64,000 nt of DNA from Novosphingobium sp. G106 (GTDB lineage Bacteria; Pseudomonadota; Alphaproteobacteria; Sphingomonadales; Sphingomonadaceae): NCBI RefSeq assembly GCF_019075875.1, contig NZ_JAHOOZ010000001.1, positions 5,088,001 through 5,152,000 on the forward strand. The letters are read 5' to 3'. Below, piece by piece: positions 17,851 to 26,689 of the stretch. Positions within the stretch are counted from its first letter, which is position 1, and each line of letters opens with the position of its first letter. The notes beneath the pieces were generated by a model. It made no database searches. It was not told where the DNA came from and was given only the letters and a program-made list of their open reading frames with translations. The translations under genes were made by a program, and so were the position numbers.

Positions 17851-17886
17851 GGCACCGGCCCGGTGCCGCATCCAGCGTCAGCTGGA
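17851..17886. repeat. Dispersed repeat family member 2 / bidirectional hairpin
   Basis: CGGCACCGG at 17850-17858 and CCGGTGCCG at 17861-17869 form a compact stem. The following bases through 17885 match the flank of the element at 12432 in inverted orientation, so both belong to one family. It lies between the end of the MFS gene and a convergent small gene, where a bidirectional terminator would be expected, and the run of A after 17885 gives a U-tract for minus-strand transcripts. Confidence 0.65.
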
Positions 17887-17890
17887 AAAA

Positions 17891-18262
17891 TCAGTGGGTT
17901 CTGGCAGCGTCCTTGCTGTCGATCAGCCGCAGCGTCGAACCCAGTTCGTCAACGCCGTGCGCGGCGCGGACCTCCAGCTTGTAGTCGCGCAGCGCATTCG
18001 CGCCTTTGATATGATCGATCGGATACTTGGCGACGATGATCTCGTCGGCATAGTCGATCACATAGAGCAGGCGGCCGCTGGTGCTGTCGCGCAGGCGGCT
18101 GATGTTGAAGCCGTCGGCCGGATACCAGGCACCCTTGTTCCAGCTCGTGATCGGCTTGTGACAGTGGCGGCACTCGGCCGTGTAGGAACCGTCGGGTTCC
18201 CTATGCTTCCGGCCGGCCGGAACGTGAGTGCGAGTGTACCAGCATTGGGTAAGAGCGGGCAT
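17891..18262 (-). CDS. Hypothetical protein with CxxC motif
   Basis: 123 residues from the ATG at 18262; an in-frame GTG ten codons upstream is possible. One CxxC (ECRHCHKPI) may bind metal. The rest (WYPADGFNISRLRDSTSGRL, YADEIIVAKYPIDHIKGANAL) suggests a small soluble mixed alpha/beta protein. No signal peptide or membrane helix. I do not recognise a family. It is isolated from its neighbours. Confidence 0.65.
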   Translation of the reverse strand: MPALTQCWYTRTHVPAGRKHREPDGSYTAECRHCHKPITSWNKGAWYPADGFNISRLRDSTSGRLLYVIDYADEIIVAKYPIDHIKGANALRDYKLEVRAAHGVDELGSTLRLIDSKDAARTH

Positions 18263-18379
18263 AGCGACGACCTGCAGGTTTGTCCTGATCACGAGTGGCG
18301 CAATCGCATTGTCCCGATGCGTTTGCTCAAAGCTTAGGACGGCCCGGCTTTACGCTTTTTAAGACCGATGGATGACAGG

Positions 18380-19327
18380 TTAACCACGTTCCGTCGCAAA
18401 TGCGGCAAGTTCCCGTCGTGAAGGCAGCGCGGGGCGCTCGGCCTCGCGCGCGGGAAGCAGCGATTGCGCCAGTGCGCGGGCGACGTGGCCCAGTTTGGCA
18501 GCGCTTGAAATCGTGATGCGGCGGGTCAGCGCCGCCTCGCCGCGCCGCTCGGCCTGCCGCGCGATCGCGCCATAGATTCCCGCCGCCGAGAGCACGGCCC
18601 AGCGCTGGCGGAAGGCGAGCCGCGCCGCGCCGACCCGCGCCGAGGCGGTATAGCGCGCCTCCAGGGCACAGAGCCGTTGCACGATCCGCGCTAGCGGGGC
18701 GCGGTACTGCCGCTCCATCAGCGCCTCGCGGGCGATGCCGGCTTCGGCCAGCCAGTCGCCGGGCAGATAACAGCGGCCGGCGGCGTGATCCTCTGCGATA
18801 TCGCGGGCGATGTTGGCGAGCTGGAAGGCGATGCCGAGGTCGCAGGCGCGAGCCAGCGTATCCTCGTCATGCGGCGCCACGCCCATCACCGCCGCCATCA
18901 TCACGCCGACCGCGCCGGCGACATGATAGCAATAGCGCAGCATGTCTGCCTCGCTTTCCGGCCGCCAGCCCTCCGCATCGAGCGCGAAGCCGGCAATGAC
19001 ATCGTCCGCCATGGCGCGGTTGATGCCGGTCTCGCGGGCGAGCAGGCCGAGCGCGTCGAAAGCAGGGCTGCCCGTCGGCTCGCCGGCGAAGGCAGCATCT
19101 GTCAGCCGGCGGATCGTCGCGAGCCGTTCATCGGCGCCCGACTGGTCGCCCAGCTCGCCGCCATGGTCCTGCGCATCGGCGAGGTCGTCGCAGGCGCGGC
19201 ACCAGGCATAGAGCAGCCAGACCCGCTCGCGGGTTTGCCGGTCGAACAGGCGGCTGGCTGCGGCAAAGCTCTTAGACCCGCGCGCGATGGATTGGCGGGC
19301 GTGGAGAAGCAGCGCCTCTCTATCCAC
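18380..19327 (-). CDS. crtB: Phytoene synthase
   Basis: 315 residues with a GTG start at 19327. The two prenyl-diphosphate binding motifs are present: CRACDDLADAQD and LANIARDIAED. The enzyme condenses two geranylgeranyl diphosphates to 15-cis-phytoene, the entry step to C40 carotenoids. It is the last gene of the operon crtY-crtI-LOG-crtB, starting 9 bases after the LOG gene. Its helical trans-isoprenyl synthase fold acts at the inner membrane surface. Confidence 0.93.
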   Translation of the reverse strand: MDREALLLHARQSIARGSKSFAAASRLFDRQTRERVWLLYAWCRACDDLADAQDHGGELGDQSGADERLATIRRLTDAAFAGEPTGSPAFDALGLLARETGINRAMADDVIAGFALDAEGWRPESEADMLRYCYHVAGAVGVMMAAVMGVAPHDEDTLARACDLGIAFQLANIARDIAEDHAAGRCYLPGDWLAEAGIAREALMERQYRAPLARIVQRLCALEARYTASARVGAARLAFRQRWAVLSAAGIYGAIARQAERRGEAALTRRITISSAAKLGHVARALAQSLLPAREAERPALPSRRELAAFATERG

Positions 19328-19336
19328 GGCTGTGGG

Positions 19337-19918
19337 TCAAAGCTCGCTGACCTTCATCGCGAAGATCGGCGTCGCCGGCTCGTGCACGGCCATGCGGTCT
19401 AGCAGCAGGTCGAGCTCGTGCTCTGTCAGGATGATGCCCTGGTGCGCCGGCCGCACGAAGCCGACTTCGGCCATGTGGCGGTTGAAGGCGAGCAGGTGGT
19501 CGTAGAACCCGAAGGCATTGAGGATGCCGACCGGCTTGGCGTGATAGCCGAGCTGGGCCCAACTGACCGCTTCCCAGAGCTCGTCCATCGTGCCGACGCC
19601 GCCGGGCAGCGTCAGGAACCCGTCCGACAACTCGGTGAAGGCGAGCTTGCGCGCATGCATGCCATCGACGACGTGCAGTTCGGTGCAGTCGTGGTTGGCG
19701 ACTTCCTTGCCCGCCAGCGCCTGCGGGATCACGCCGATCACCTCGCCGCCCGCGGCCAGCGCGCCGCTTGCCACGGCGCCCATCAGGCCCAGCCGACCGC
19801 CGCCATAGACCACGCCGATGCCGCGCTTTGCGAGCGTCTCGCCGACTTCGCGTGCGAGTTCGACATAGCGCGGGTCGGCCGGCGTCGCCGAGCCGCAATA
19901 GACCGCGAGCCGCTTCAT
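19337..19918 (-). CDS. LOG-family protein (TIGR00730-type Rossmann nucleotide-binding protein)
   Basis: 193 residues. The motif PGGVGTMDELWE is the PGGxGTxxE active-site signature of LOG cytokinin riboside 5'-monophosphate phosphoribohydrolases, formerly called lysine decarboxylase-like; VYGGGRLGLMGAVASGAL is the other family hallmark. It would split the N-glycosidic bond of a nucleotide monophosphate. The start overlaps the crtI stop by one base (TGATG), and crtB follows 9 bases later, so it is a full member of the carotenoid operon although no pigment role is known. Confidence 0.9.
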   Translation of the reverse strand: MKRLAVYCGSATPADPRYVELAREVGETLAKRGIGVVYGGGRLGLMGAVASGALAAGGEVIGVIPQALAGKEVANHDCTELHVVDGMHARKLAFTELSDGFLTLPGGVGTMDELWEAVSWAQLGYHAKPVGILNAFGFYDHLLAFNRHMAEVGFVRPAHQGIILTEHELDLLLDRMAVHEPATPIFAMKVSEL

Positions 19919-21396
19919 CACTTCAGATCCTCCAGCATCAGCCGCGCCGTCGCCTTGGCGCTGCCCACGACCCCCGGAATGCCCGCGCCGGGATGGGTGC
20001 CCGCGCCGACGAGGTAGAAATTCTTGATGTGATCGTCGCGGTTGTGGCCGCGGAACCAGGCGCTCTGCGTCAGGATCGGCTCGAGGCTGAAGGCGCTGCC
20101 CTGATAGGCGTTGAGATCGAGCGCGAAGTCGCGCGGCGCATAGTGGAACTTGGTGACGATGCGGTCGTGGATGTCGGGGATCAGTCGGCGGCCGACCTCG
20201 TCGAGAATGCGCTTCTCGATCAGCGGGCCGGCTTGGTCCCAGTCGATCGGCAGCTTGCCCTGGTTGGCGACGGGGATCAGCGCATAGAAGGTGCTCTTGC
20301 CCGGCGGTGCCAGCGACGGGTCGGTCACGGTCGGGTGGTGCAGGTAGATCGAGAAGTCCTGCGGCAGCACGCCGTGGTCGTAGATGTCCTCGAGCAGCCC
20401 TTTGTAGCGCGGGCCGAACAGGATCGTGTGGTGCGGGATGCCGGGCCAGGAACCTTCGACGCCGAAGTGGACGATGAACAGGCTGGGGCTGAACCGTTTC
20501 CTCGCCAGCTTGCGCGCCATCTGCGGCCCGCGCGCGGTATCGGCGAGCAGGTCGCGGTAGGAATGCATGATGTCGGCATTGCTGGCCACCGCGTCGAACC
20601 GCTCGCGCCAGCCACTGACCGTCTCGACCTCGGTCGCGCGGTCGCCCAACGTGTGGACGTGGAGCACAGGGTCGTGCATCCGCATGACGCCGCCGAGCCG
20701 CTCGAAATGCCTGACCATCGCCGCGATCAGCCGGTTGGTCCCGCCCTTGGCCCACCAGACGCCGCCGTCCATCTCCAACTTGTGGATCAGCGCATAGAGA
20801 GCCGAGGTCGTCATCGGATTGCCGCCGACCAGCAGCGTATGGAACGAGAACGCCTCGCGCAGCTTCTCGTTCTTCACGAAGCTCGAGACCATCGAATAGA
20901 CCGAGCGCCAGGCCTGGTGCTTGAGCATCGCCGGCGCGGCGCGCAGCATCGAGGTGAAGTCGAGGAACGGCACGGCGCCCAGCCGGACGTAGCCTTCCTG
21001 ATAGACCGCCGCGGCATAGTCGAGGAACTCGGCATAGCCGGCGAGGTCTTCGGCCGAGATCTTGGCGATCTCGCGCTGAAGCGCGGCTTCGTCGTTCGAA
21101 TAGTCGAAATTGACCCCGTCGGGCCAGTTGAGCCGGTAGAACGGGCTGACCGGCATCAGCTCGATGTCGTCGGCCATGTTCTGGCCCGACAGCGCCCAGA
21201 GCTCGCGCAGGCAGTTCGGATCGGTGATGACCGTGGGACCGGCATCGAAGGTAAAGCCCTCGCGCTCCCAGAAATAGGCGCGACCGCCGGGCTTGTCGCG
21301 CGCCTCGACCACGGTGGTGGCGACGCCCGAACTCTGCAGCCGGATCGCCAGGGCAAGCCCGCCGAAGCCGGCGCCGATGACACAGGCGCGCTTCAT
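19918..21396 (-). CDS. crtI: Phytoene desaturase
   Basis: 492 residues. The FAD-binding motif IGAGFGGLALAIRLQSSG opens the protein and the CrtI closing motif LVGAGTHPGAGIPGVVGSAK is intact near the C-terminus. It introduces four double bonds into phytoene to give lycopene (three for neurosporene in some relatives). Start overlaps the crtY stop as ATGA (21393-21396). It is the intact central gene of the operon. Confidence 0.94.
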   Translation of the reverse strand: MKRACVIGAGFGGLALAIRLQSSGVATTVVEARDKPGGRAYFWEREGFTFDAGPTVITDPNCLRELWALSGQNMADDIELMPVSPFYRLNWPDGVNFDYSNDEAALQREIAKISAEDLAGYAEFLDYAAAVYQEGYVRLGAVPFLDFTSMLRAAPAMLKHQAWRSVYSMVSSFVKNEKLREAFSFHTLLVGGNPMTTSALYALIHKLEMDGGVWWAKGGTNRLIAAMVRHFERLGGVMRMHDPVLHVHTLGDRATEVETVSGWRERFDAVASNADIMHSYRDLLADTARGPQMARKLARKRFSPSLFIVHFGVEGSWPGIPHHTILFGPRYKGLLEDIYDHGVLPQDFSIYLHHPTVTDPSLAPPGKSTFYALIPVANQGKLPIDWDQAGPLIEKRILDEVGRRLIPDIHDRIVTKFHYAPRDFALDLNAYQGSAFSLEPILTQSAWFRGHNRDDHIKNFYLVGAGTHPGAGIPGVVGSAKATARLMLEDLK

Positions 21397-22591
21397 GACA
21401 TGCTTCCCAGCGACGCCAGCGGTCTGCCACCACCGGCCAGGCTGGCGATCGCGCCCATCACCGGCACGGGCGGCCTGCCCGCGACGATCCGCACCATGTC
21501 CGCGCGGGTCGAGCGTCCGGCATAGAACCGTTCGATCAGCGGCGGCGGCAGGCGGTAGAAGCGTTCGAGCATGCGAAAACGATACTGCGGCTGTCCGGCA
21601 CCGAACAGCATCCGTGTGAGCATCCGGTAGAAACTCCCCCGCCGCCAATGCGCCCCGGCCCAAGCATAGCTTGCCGAAGCCAGCGCCGCACCCGAAAGAT
21701 TGGGCAAGCGGCAAATTTCCATGGCCAGGCGCACGGCATCGGGCAGCGAGTAGGAGGTCAGCGGGTGCATCAGCCCGGCACGAACGCCTGCGCGGGCGGG
21801 GCCGCTGGCCGCGCCCAAAGATGGGGGGGGCCAGAATTTCGCGAAGTCGCCCGCGCCGATCACCGGCAGCACGCCGCGGTCCTCGCGCAGCACTTCGGCC
21901 ACGGTCCAGCCCTGCTGTGCCGCATAGTCGCGCACTCTCGCGGCCAGGCACGGCGCGTCGAGCGCGGGGTCGTCGGTATAATAGGTGTCCTCGATAAAGA
22001 TCTCGGTTTCGGAGAAGGGCAGGCAATAGACGAAGCGGTAGCCTTCGAGTTGCTCGACCCGCGCGTCCATGACGACGGGCCGGGTCAGTCCATGCGGCTG
22101 CTCCAGCCGCAGTATCTGGCCGAAGAACCGCTGCCAGCCGCCGGTCATGTGGGGCATGCCCGCGCCGCCGCGGGCGTCGATGACCCCGCCCGCCTGCAGG
22201 CTGCGTCCTCCCGCCAGCGTCACCTGCGTCTGCCCGGCATCGACCGCTTCGGTTCCGGTCAGCAGGCTCTCGGCAGGCAGAACCCGGCGTAGCTCGGCAT
22301 TGAGGTTCTCGCTCAGTATGGAACGATAGGGTGTATCGAGCACGCGCGAATGGCCGGGAAAGCGGACCTCGTAGCCGTCCCAGCGCGCCGCGATCAGCGG
22401 CTCGACCAGCCAGGCGTGCTCGGGCGCGACGTCGCTGGCAAAGAACGACCAGACATGCTCGCCGCCCAGCCGTTCGCCGCGCTCGATCAGCAGGAGGCGC
22501 AGGTCCGGGCGATGCCTTGCCAGAGCCAGGGCTATCAGCCCGCCGGCAAGCCCCCGCCCAGGATGGCGATGTCACAGTCATGCTCGCTCAT
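21393..22591 (-). pseudogene. crtY: Lycopene beta-cyclase, frameshifted near the N-terminus
   Basis: From the ATG at 22591 the protein reads MSEHDCDIAILGGG and then hits a TGA. The downstream frame carries the rest of CrtY through the NAD(P)/FAD-type region (LIALALARHRPDLRLLLIE, GGEHVWSFF) to AGLMHPLTSYSLPDAVRLA. Adding one G to the run of five at 22551-22555 gives LGGGLAGGLIAL and a continuous 399-residue CrtY, the family length. Intact CrtY forms beta-carotene from lycopene. Either a consensus error, or the strain stops at lycopene. Confidence 0.88.
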
Positions 22592-22662
22592 CGCGCATAG
22601 CGTTTAGCGGGCATCCGCCGCAGCGCAACCCGTGCGCGCTGCGGCCCGGTCTGGACGGTGCT

Positions 22663-22974
22663 TCAGCCCTTCTTGTGGCGCGTGGTCTTGGCGCGATGGG
22701 TCTTCGACCCGCCGCCCTGGATGCAGCCGTCGGTGACGGTCGCCGAGCAGCGCGGATAGTCCTTGGCCGCGGCGCTCGTATCGGTGACCGGTGCCGGGTT
22801 GGCCGCGGCAGCGGCGGGCGCGCTGGCTGCCGGAGCCGCCATGGTCGGGTCGCTCGAAGGCATGGTCGAGGCGGTCGGAGGTGCGGCAGGATCGGCCTGG
22901 GCAAGAACGGCGGCGGGGGAGCCCAGCAGCAGGGCAGCGCCGGCGGCGATGAGGATCGGCTTGCGGATGTTCAT
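22663..22974 (-). CDS. Small secreted Ala/Pro-rich protein
   Basis: 103 residues. N-terminal signal peptide (MNIRKPILIAAGAALLLG, cleavage near VLAQA), then an Ala/Pro/Thr-rich low-complexity middle and a basic C-terminus KTHRAKTTRHKKG with two cysteines in PRCSATVTDGC. Probably periplasmic. No named family recognised. It follows the carotenoid operon start region and is transcribed in the same direction, but a 71-base gap separates it from crtY. Confidence 0.7.
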   Translation of the reverse strand: MNIRKPILIAAGAALLLGSPAAVLAQADPAAPPTASTMPSSDPTMAAPAASAPAAAAANPAPVTDTSAAAKDYPRCSATVTDGCIQGGGSKTHRAKTTRHKKG

Positions 22975-23087
22975 GGGATCTCGTCCTTTTTTCCTGCGAT
23001 ACTTTGCGCCCGCACGGCGAAGCCTCGGGCTACCCGCCTAACGATCCGCCACGCTTTCGGGGTTTGCCGGAGGGGGCGGATTGCGGC

Positions 23088-23642
23088 ATGGCGTTGAAAA
23101 TGAGCGACGAACCCCGGATCGAACCCGCCACGGGCGCCGAAGCGGCCGAGATTGCCGAGATCTACGCGCACCACGTCATCCACGGCACCGCGACCTTCGA
23201 GATCGAACCGCCCGACGCGGCCGAGATCGCCGCGCGGATGGAACGGTTGCACGCCGCGGGCATGCCCTGGCTGGTCGCCCGCGACGCCGCGGGCGTGCTG
23301 CTCGGCTACGCCTATGCCGGGCGCTACCACACCCGCGCCGCCTATCGCGATACGGTCGAGAACTCCGTCTATATCCGCCACGACAAGCTCGGGCAGGGCC
23401 TGGGCACTCGGTTGCTGGGGGCGCTCCTCGAGGAATGCGAAGCGCGCGGTGTGCGGCAGGTGATCGCGGGCATCGCCGCGACCGAGCCGTCGTCGGTCGC
23501 GCTCCACGCCAAGGCCGGCTTCGTCGAGGTGGGACGGCTGAGGAGCGTCGGCCGCAAGCACGGCAAGTGGATCGACGTTCTCTACATGCAGCGCGCGCTC
23601 GGCGATGGCGATACCTCGCCGCCCGCGGAGGAACCCGGCTGA
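23088..23642 (+). CDS. GNAT N-acetyltransferase, phosphinothricin/methionine-sulfoximine type
   Basis: 184 residues from the ATG at 23088, downstream of a GGAGGGGG site. The family pattern is clear: AEIAEIYAHHVIHGTATFE, YAGRYHTRAAYRDTVENSVY then IRHDKLGQGLGTRLL with the acetyl-CoA loop, and LHAKAGFVEVG. Members acetylate phosphinothricin, methionine sulfoximine or similar amines. Starting at the MSDEP methionine (23100) is an alternative. It is the first of two plus-strand genes before a strand switch. Confidence 0.88.
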   Translation: MALKMSDEPRIEPATGAEAAEIAEIYAHHVIHGTATFEIEPPDAAEIAARMERLHAAGMPWLVARDAAGVLLGYAYAGRYHTRAAYRDTVENSVYIRHDKLGQGLGTRLLGALLEECEARGVRQVIAGIAATEPSSVALHAKAGFVEVGRLRSVGRKHGKWIDVLYMQRALGDGDTSPPAEEPG

Positions 23643-23725
23643 ACCCGTCTCTCGGAACGCTTGAGAACATTCGCGCGATCAGTGCGTTAAGCGGTGGAAC
23701 ATCCACTTTTCACACTGCGAGGATC

Positions 23726-24631
23726 ATGCGCCGACTTCTCCCCGCCATCGCTTTGGCGGCCGCCCCCCTTTGCGCCCCGGCCTGCGCTGACGCCCAGGAG
23801 GTTCCCCCTCCAGCCGATCCGGCAAAGGCCGATACGCCCGCCCAAGCAGAGGCCGTAATGGCATCGAGCGTGTTCGACGGCGATTTCCTGGTGGTCGGGG
23901 TCGGCGCGGTGTCAATGCCGAGCTACGAAGGGTCCGACGACCGCAGGATCACGCCGGCGGGTGGAGTCTACGGCCGCGTTGCCGGCATCAACATCAGCCC
24001 GCGTGCGGCCGGCCTGGCGCTCAATTTCATCCCCGAACAGAAAGGCAAGCGGCTCACTTTCAACCTCGGCCCGGTCGCCCGCTATCGCTCGAACCGCTCC
24101 AGCCTGAACGGGATCAAGGACCCGGTCGTCCGGCGGCTGGGCAAGCTCGATGCGGTGATCGAAGGCGGCGCGACCGTCGGCATGACGCTGAAAGGCGTGA
24201 TCAACGCCTATGACCGGATCTCGCTCGGCGCGGACTTCCGCTGGGACGTCTCGGGCAAGGGCGGCGGCCGCGTGATCGCGCCGGGCGTCACCTACTTCAC
24301 CCCGGTCAGCAAGGGCCAGGTGATCGGCGCGCGCGTCGGCGCCGAATTCGTCGACCGCAAATATGCGCAATACAACTACGGCATCGACGCCGCCGGCAGC
24401 GCCGCCAGCGGCCTGCCGCAATATGTCGGCCGCGGCGGCTTCAAGGAATGGAACCTGGGCGCCTTCACCGCCTTCGACCTCGACGGCAACTTCCTCGACG
24501 GAGGTTTCGCGCTTGGCGCGGGCGTGCAGTATTCGCGGCTCCAGGGCAGCGCCGCCGAAACACCGATCACGGCGATCCGCGGCAAGCGAGGCCAGTTCTT
24601 CGCCGGCGCCGGCCTCGCTTACACGTTCTGA
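23726..24631 (+). CDS. MipA/OmpV family outer-membrane protein
   Basis: 301 residues. Sec signal peptide (MRRLLPAIALAAAPLCAPA, cleavage near ADA), then FLVVGVGAVSMPSYEGSDDRRITPAGGV, the classic MipA/OmpV opening, and many amphipathic strands ending in LAYTF, an outer-membrane C-terminal aromatic signature. It should form a small beta-barrel; MipA scaffolds murein enzymes in E. coli, but most members are uncharacterised. GAGG lies 5 bases before the ATG at 23726. Confidence 0.87.
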   Translation: MRRLLPAIALAAAPLCAPACADAQEVPPPADPAKADTPAQAEAVMASSVFDGDFLVVGVGAVSMPSYEGSDDRRITPAGGVYGRVAGINISPRAAGLALNFIPEQKGKRLTFNLGPVARYRSNRSSLNGIKDPVVRRLGKLDAVIEGGATVGMTLKGVINAYDRISLGADFRWDVSGKGGGRVIAPGVTYFTPVSKGQVIGARVGAEFVDRKYAQYNYGIDAAGSAASGLPQYVGRGGFKEWNLGAFTAFDLDGNFLDGGFALGAGVQYSRLQGSAAETPITAIRGKRGQFFAGAGLAYTF

Positions 24632-24632
24632 G

Positions 24633-25283
24633 TCAGGCTGCAGCCAGCTCGCCCACCTTCTCCCATGTCGTCGCCTGGACGCTCGGCCGCGCTTCCATCC
24701 GCGCGATCCAGGCCGAGAGGTTCGGATGCGGCGCGAGCAGCTCCTGCCCCTCGGCGAAGAGCGGCAGGAAGCAGAGATGGCAGATCAGGTGGATGTCGGC
24801 GAGGCTCACCGCGTCACCGGCCATGTAGGCGTCCTGGTCGAGCAGCCGCGCGATCTCGTCCACCGCGATCCTGGCATCGGGCAGCGCCGCGGCGATGGCC
24901 GCCTCGTCAACCGGCATGCCGAACTTGGGTGCGACCACGCGGCCGAAGGTCAGGCCGCCGCTGACGGTCTTGGCGACATAGCTGTCGACGATGTTGAGCA
25001 TCTGGTCCATCCGCAGCAGCGACCGGGCATCGCCGGGCGCCAGCGAAGGCGAGGGTATGACCCGGTCGAGATAGCGCAGGAAGGCCTGCGTCTCGTAGAA
25101 TTCCAGGCCGTCATGCTCGAAGGCCGGGATCTTGCCGAAGGGCTGCCGGCGCAGATAGTCGGGCGTCTTGTAAGTGCCGAAGGGCAGCGCCTGCAGGCGA
25201 TAGGCGGCGCCTTTCTCCTCGAGCGCGATCAGCGGCGAGCGGACATAGGGGCTGCCGGGGATGCCGTGGACGATGAAGGTCAT
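24633..25283 (-). CDS. Glutathione S-transferase family protein
   Basis: 216 residues. Thioredoxin-like half with VHGIPGSPYVRSPLIALEEKG and FGKIPAFEHDGLEFYETQAFLRYL (the cis-proline and Glu-Thr/Ser glutathione site), then the helical half with MAGDAVSLADIHLICHL. It presumably conjugates or reduces an electrophile with glutathione. It overlaps the stop of the SRPBCC gene as ATGA, the last gene of an arsR-SRPBCC-GST unit. Confidence 0.88.
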   Translation of the reverse strand: MTFIVHGIPGSPYVRSPLIALEEKGAAYRLQALPFGTYKTPDYLRRQPFGKIPAFEHDGLEFYETQAFLRYLDRVIPSPSLAPGDARSLLRMDQMLNIVDSYVAKTVSGGLTFGRVVAPKFGMPVDEAAIAAALPDARIAVDEIARLLDQDAYMAGDAVSLADIHLICHLCFLPLFAEGQELLAPHPNLSAWIARMEARPSVQATTWEKVGELAAA

Positions 25284-25750
25284 TGTGCGGACTCCTTGCT
25301 GTTGGCGTAGTTGGCATAGGCTTCGATATGGAAGGGCCAGCCTTCGCAGCCCCCGATGTTTTCGCGGACGGTGGGGGCGTCGCTGCCGAAGCGTTCGAGA
25401 TCGCGGTGTTCGAGCGTCACCAGCGTGCCGTCGCCATCGGGAACGAAGCTCAGCTCCACCTCGGTCAGGAAGTTCGGATCGTAGCGGAATTTGGCATCGA
25501 GCTGCCAGCCGAGCAACAGCCGGTGCGGCGGGCTCCAGTCGATCACCTTGCCCCAGTCGATCTCCGTACCCTCGGCATCGCGTTCGAACCAGCGGCCGCC
25601 CGCCTGCGGTTCGATGACGATGGCGGCATGGGGTTCGCCCAGCGTCTTGCCCTTCTTCCACCATTCGCCGATCCCTTCGACGAACACGGCGAAGGCGCGC
25701 TCGGGCGCCAGCGCGACGCGGACCGTATGGATGACGGGGGCGATGCTCAT
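25280..25750 (-). CDS. SRPBCC / AHSA1-domain protein
   Basis: 156 residues of the Aha1-like START-fold: ERAFAVFVEGIGEWWKKGKTLG, GGRWFERDAEGTEIDWGKVIDWSPPHRLLLGWQ (read in parts) and LEHRDLERFG. Small-molecule-binding proteins of this type are frequently encoded right after an ArsR-type regulator, as here, with ATGA overlap on both sides. The ligand is unknown. Confidence 0.87.
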   Translation of the reverse strand: MSIAPVIHTVRVALAPERAFAVFVEGIGEWWKKGKTLGEPHAAIVIEPQAGGRWFERDAEGTEIDWGKVIDWSPPHRLLLGWQLDAKFRYDPNFLTEVELSFVPDGDGTLVTLEHRDLERFGSDAPTVRENIGGCEGWPFHIEAYANYANSKESAQ

Positions 25751-26073
25751 TCCTTTTCCTCCTTCGCGAGATTGTTCGCGTAGTCTGCAAAATCATTCAT
25801 GGCCTGGTGCCAGAAGCGGTCGAGCCAATCGCGCATGACGCCTATTCCTCTCGGATCGATGCGGTAGATCCGGCGCGTGCCCTCGGCGATCTCGCTGACG
25901 AGGCCGGCATCCTTGAGCACCTTCAGGTGTTGCGACACCGCGGGGCGGGAGACGGGCAGGCCTTCGGCGAGCCGGCCTACGGGCTGCGGCATTTCGGCCA
26001 GCTTCTCGAAGATCGCGCGCCGCGTCGGATCGGCGAGCGTCGAGAGGATGGCGGCGGCTGATTGGTTAGTCAT
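25747..26073 (-). CDS. ArsR-family winged-helix transcriptional regulator
   Basis: 108 residues. Winged helix with LADPTRRAIFEKLAE, the recognition segment VSRPAVSQHLKVLKDAGLVSE and the wing GTRRIYRIDPRGI. No metal-binding CxC motif, so it belongs to the non-metal subgroup associated with SRPBCC genes. First gene of a three-gene unit; the upstream bases 26074-26102 contain the near-direct repeats GACTTACGGTTAGT / GACTTACCGACTC, a possible operator. Confidence 0.9.
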   Translation of the reverse strand: MTNQSAAAILSTLADPTRRAIFEKLAEMPQPVGRLAEGLPVSRPAVSQHLKVLKDAGLVSEIAEGTRRIYRIDPRGIGVMRDWLDRFWHQAMNDFADYANNLAKEEKE

Positions 26074-26104
26074 GACTTACGGTTAGTTTTGACTTACCGA
26101 CTCG

Positions 26105-26689
26105 TCAAGCGCCAATCGCCGCCGCCACTTGCCCGCGCAGATCGGGCAGTACTTCGGCTTCGAACCAGGGGTACTTGGCCATCCACAGCCGGCTGCGCCA
26201 GGCGGGATGGGGCAGGGGGAACAGGCCTTCAGGAAGCTCGGCGTAACGCTGCACGGCCTCGGTCATCAACTGCGCGAAACCGTGCGGCAGGTAGGCCGCC
26301 TGGGCATATTGCCCAACAAGTAAAGTAAGCTTGAGGTTTACCATATGGGCCAGAAGCGGCTCATGCCAGAGCGGCGCGCATTCCCGCCGCGGCGGGAGAT
26401 CGCCGCCGTTCCCTTTGCCTGGATAGCAGAAGCCCATCGGCACCAGCGCGACCTTGTCGGGGTCGTAGAAGGTCTCGCGGTCGAGCCCCAGCCAGCCGCG
26501 CAGACGGTCGCCGCTGTCGTCGTCCCAGGGCACGCCGCTGGCGTGGACCTTGCTGCCCGGTGCCTGGCCGATGATGACTATCCGCGCGTCGACGCCCGCC
26601 TGGACGATTGGTCGCGGTCGAAAGCCCAGCCCCGCCTCGCAGACCCGGCAGGCGCGGATATCGGCGAGCAGGGCGGCAAGGTCGCTCAT
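26105..26689 (-). CDS. Uracil-DNA glycosylase family protein
   Basis: 194 residues. Motif IIGQAPGSKVHASGVPWDDDSGD corresponds to the family-4-like GEAPGxxExxxGxPF loop, and the histidine motif is LPHPAWRSRLW. The CRVC pair near the N-terminus (residues about 14-17) hints at an iron-sulfur site but only two cysteines are obvious there. It would excise uracil from DNA or act on a related lesion. The start overlaps the upstream SRAP gene as ATGA, coupling two abasic-site-related genes. Confidence 0.82.
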   Translation of the reverse strand: MSDLAALLADIRACRVCEAGLGFRPRPIVQAGVDARIVIIGQAPGSKVHASGVPWDDDSGDRLRGWLGLDRETFYDPDKVALVPMGFCYPGKGNGGDLPPRRECAPLWHEPLLAHMVNLKLTLLVGQYAQAAYLPHGFAQLMTEAVQRYAELPEGLFPLPHPAWRSRLWMAKYPWFEAEVLPDLRGQVAAAIGA

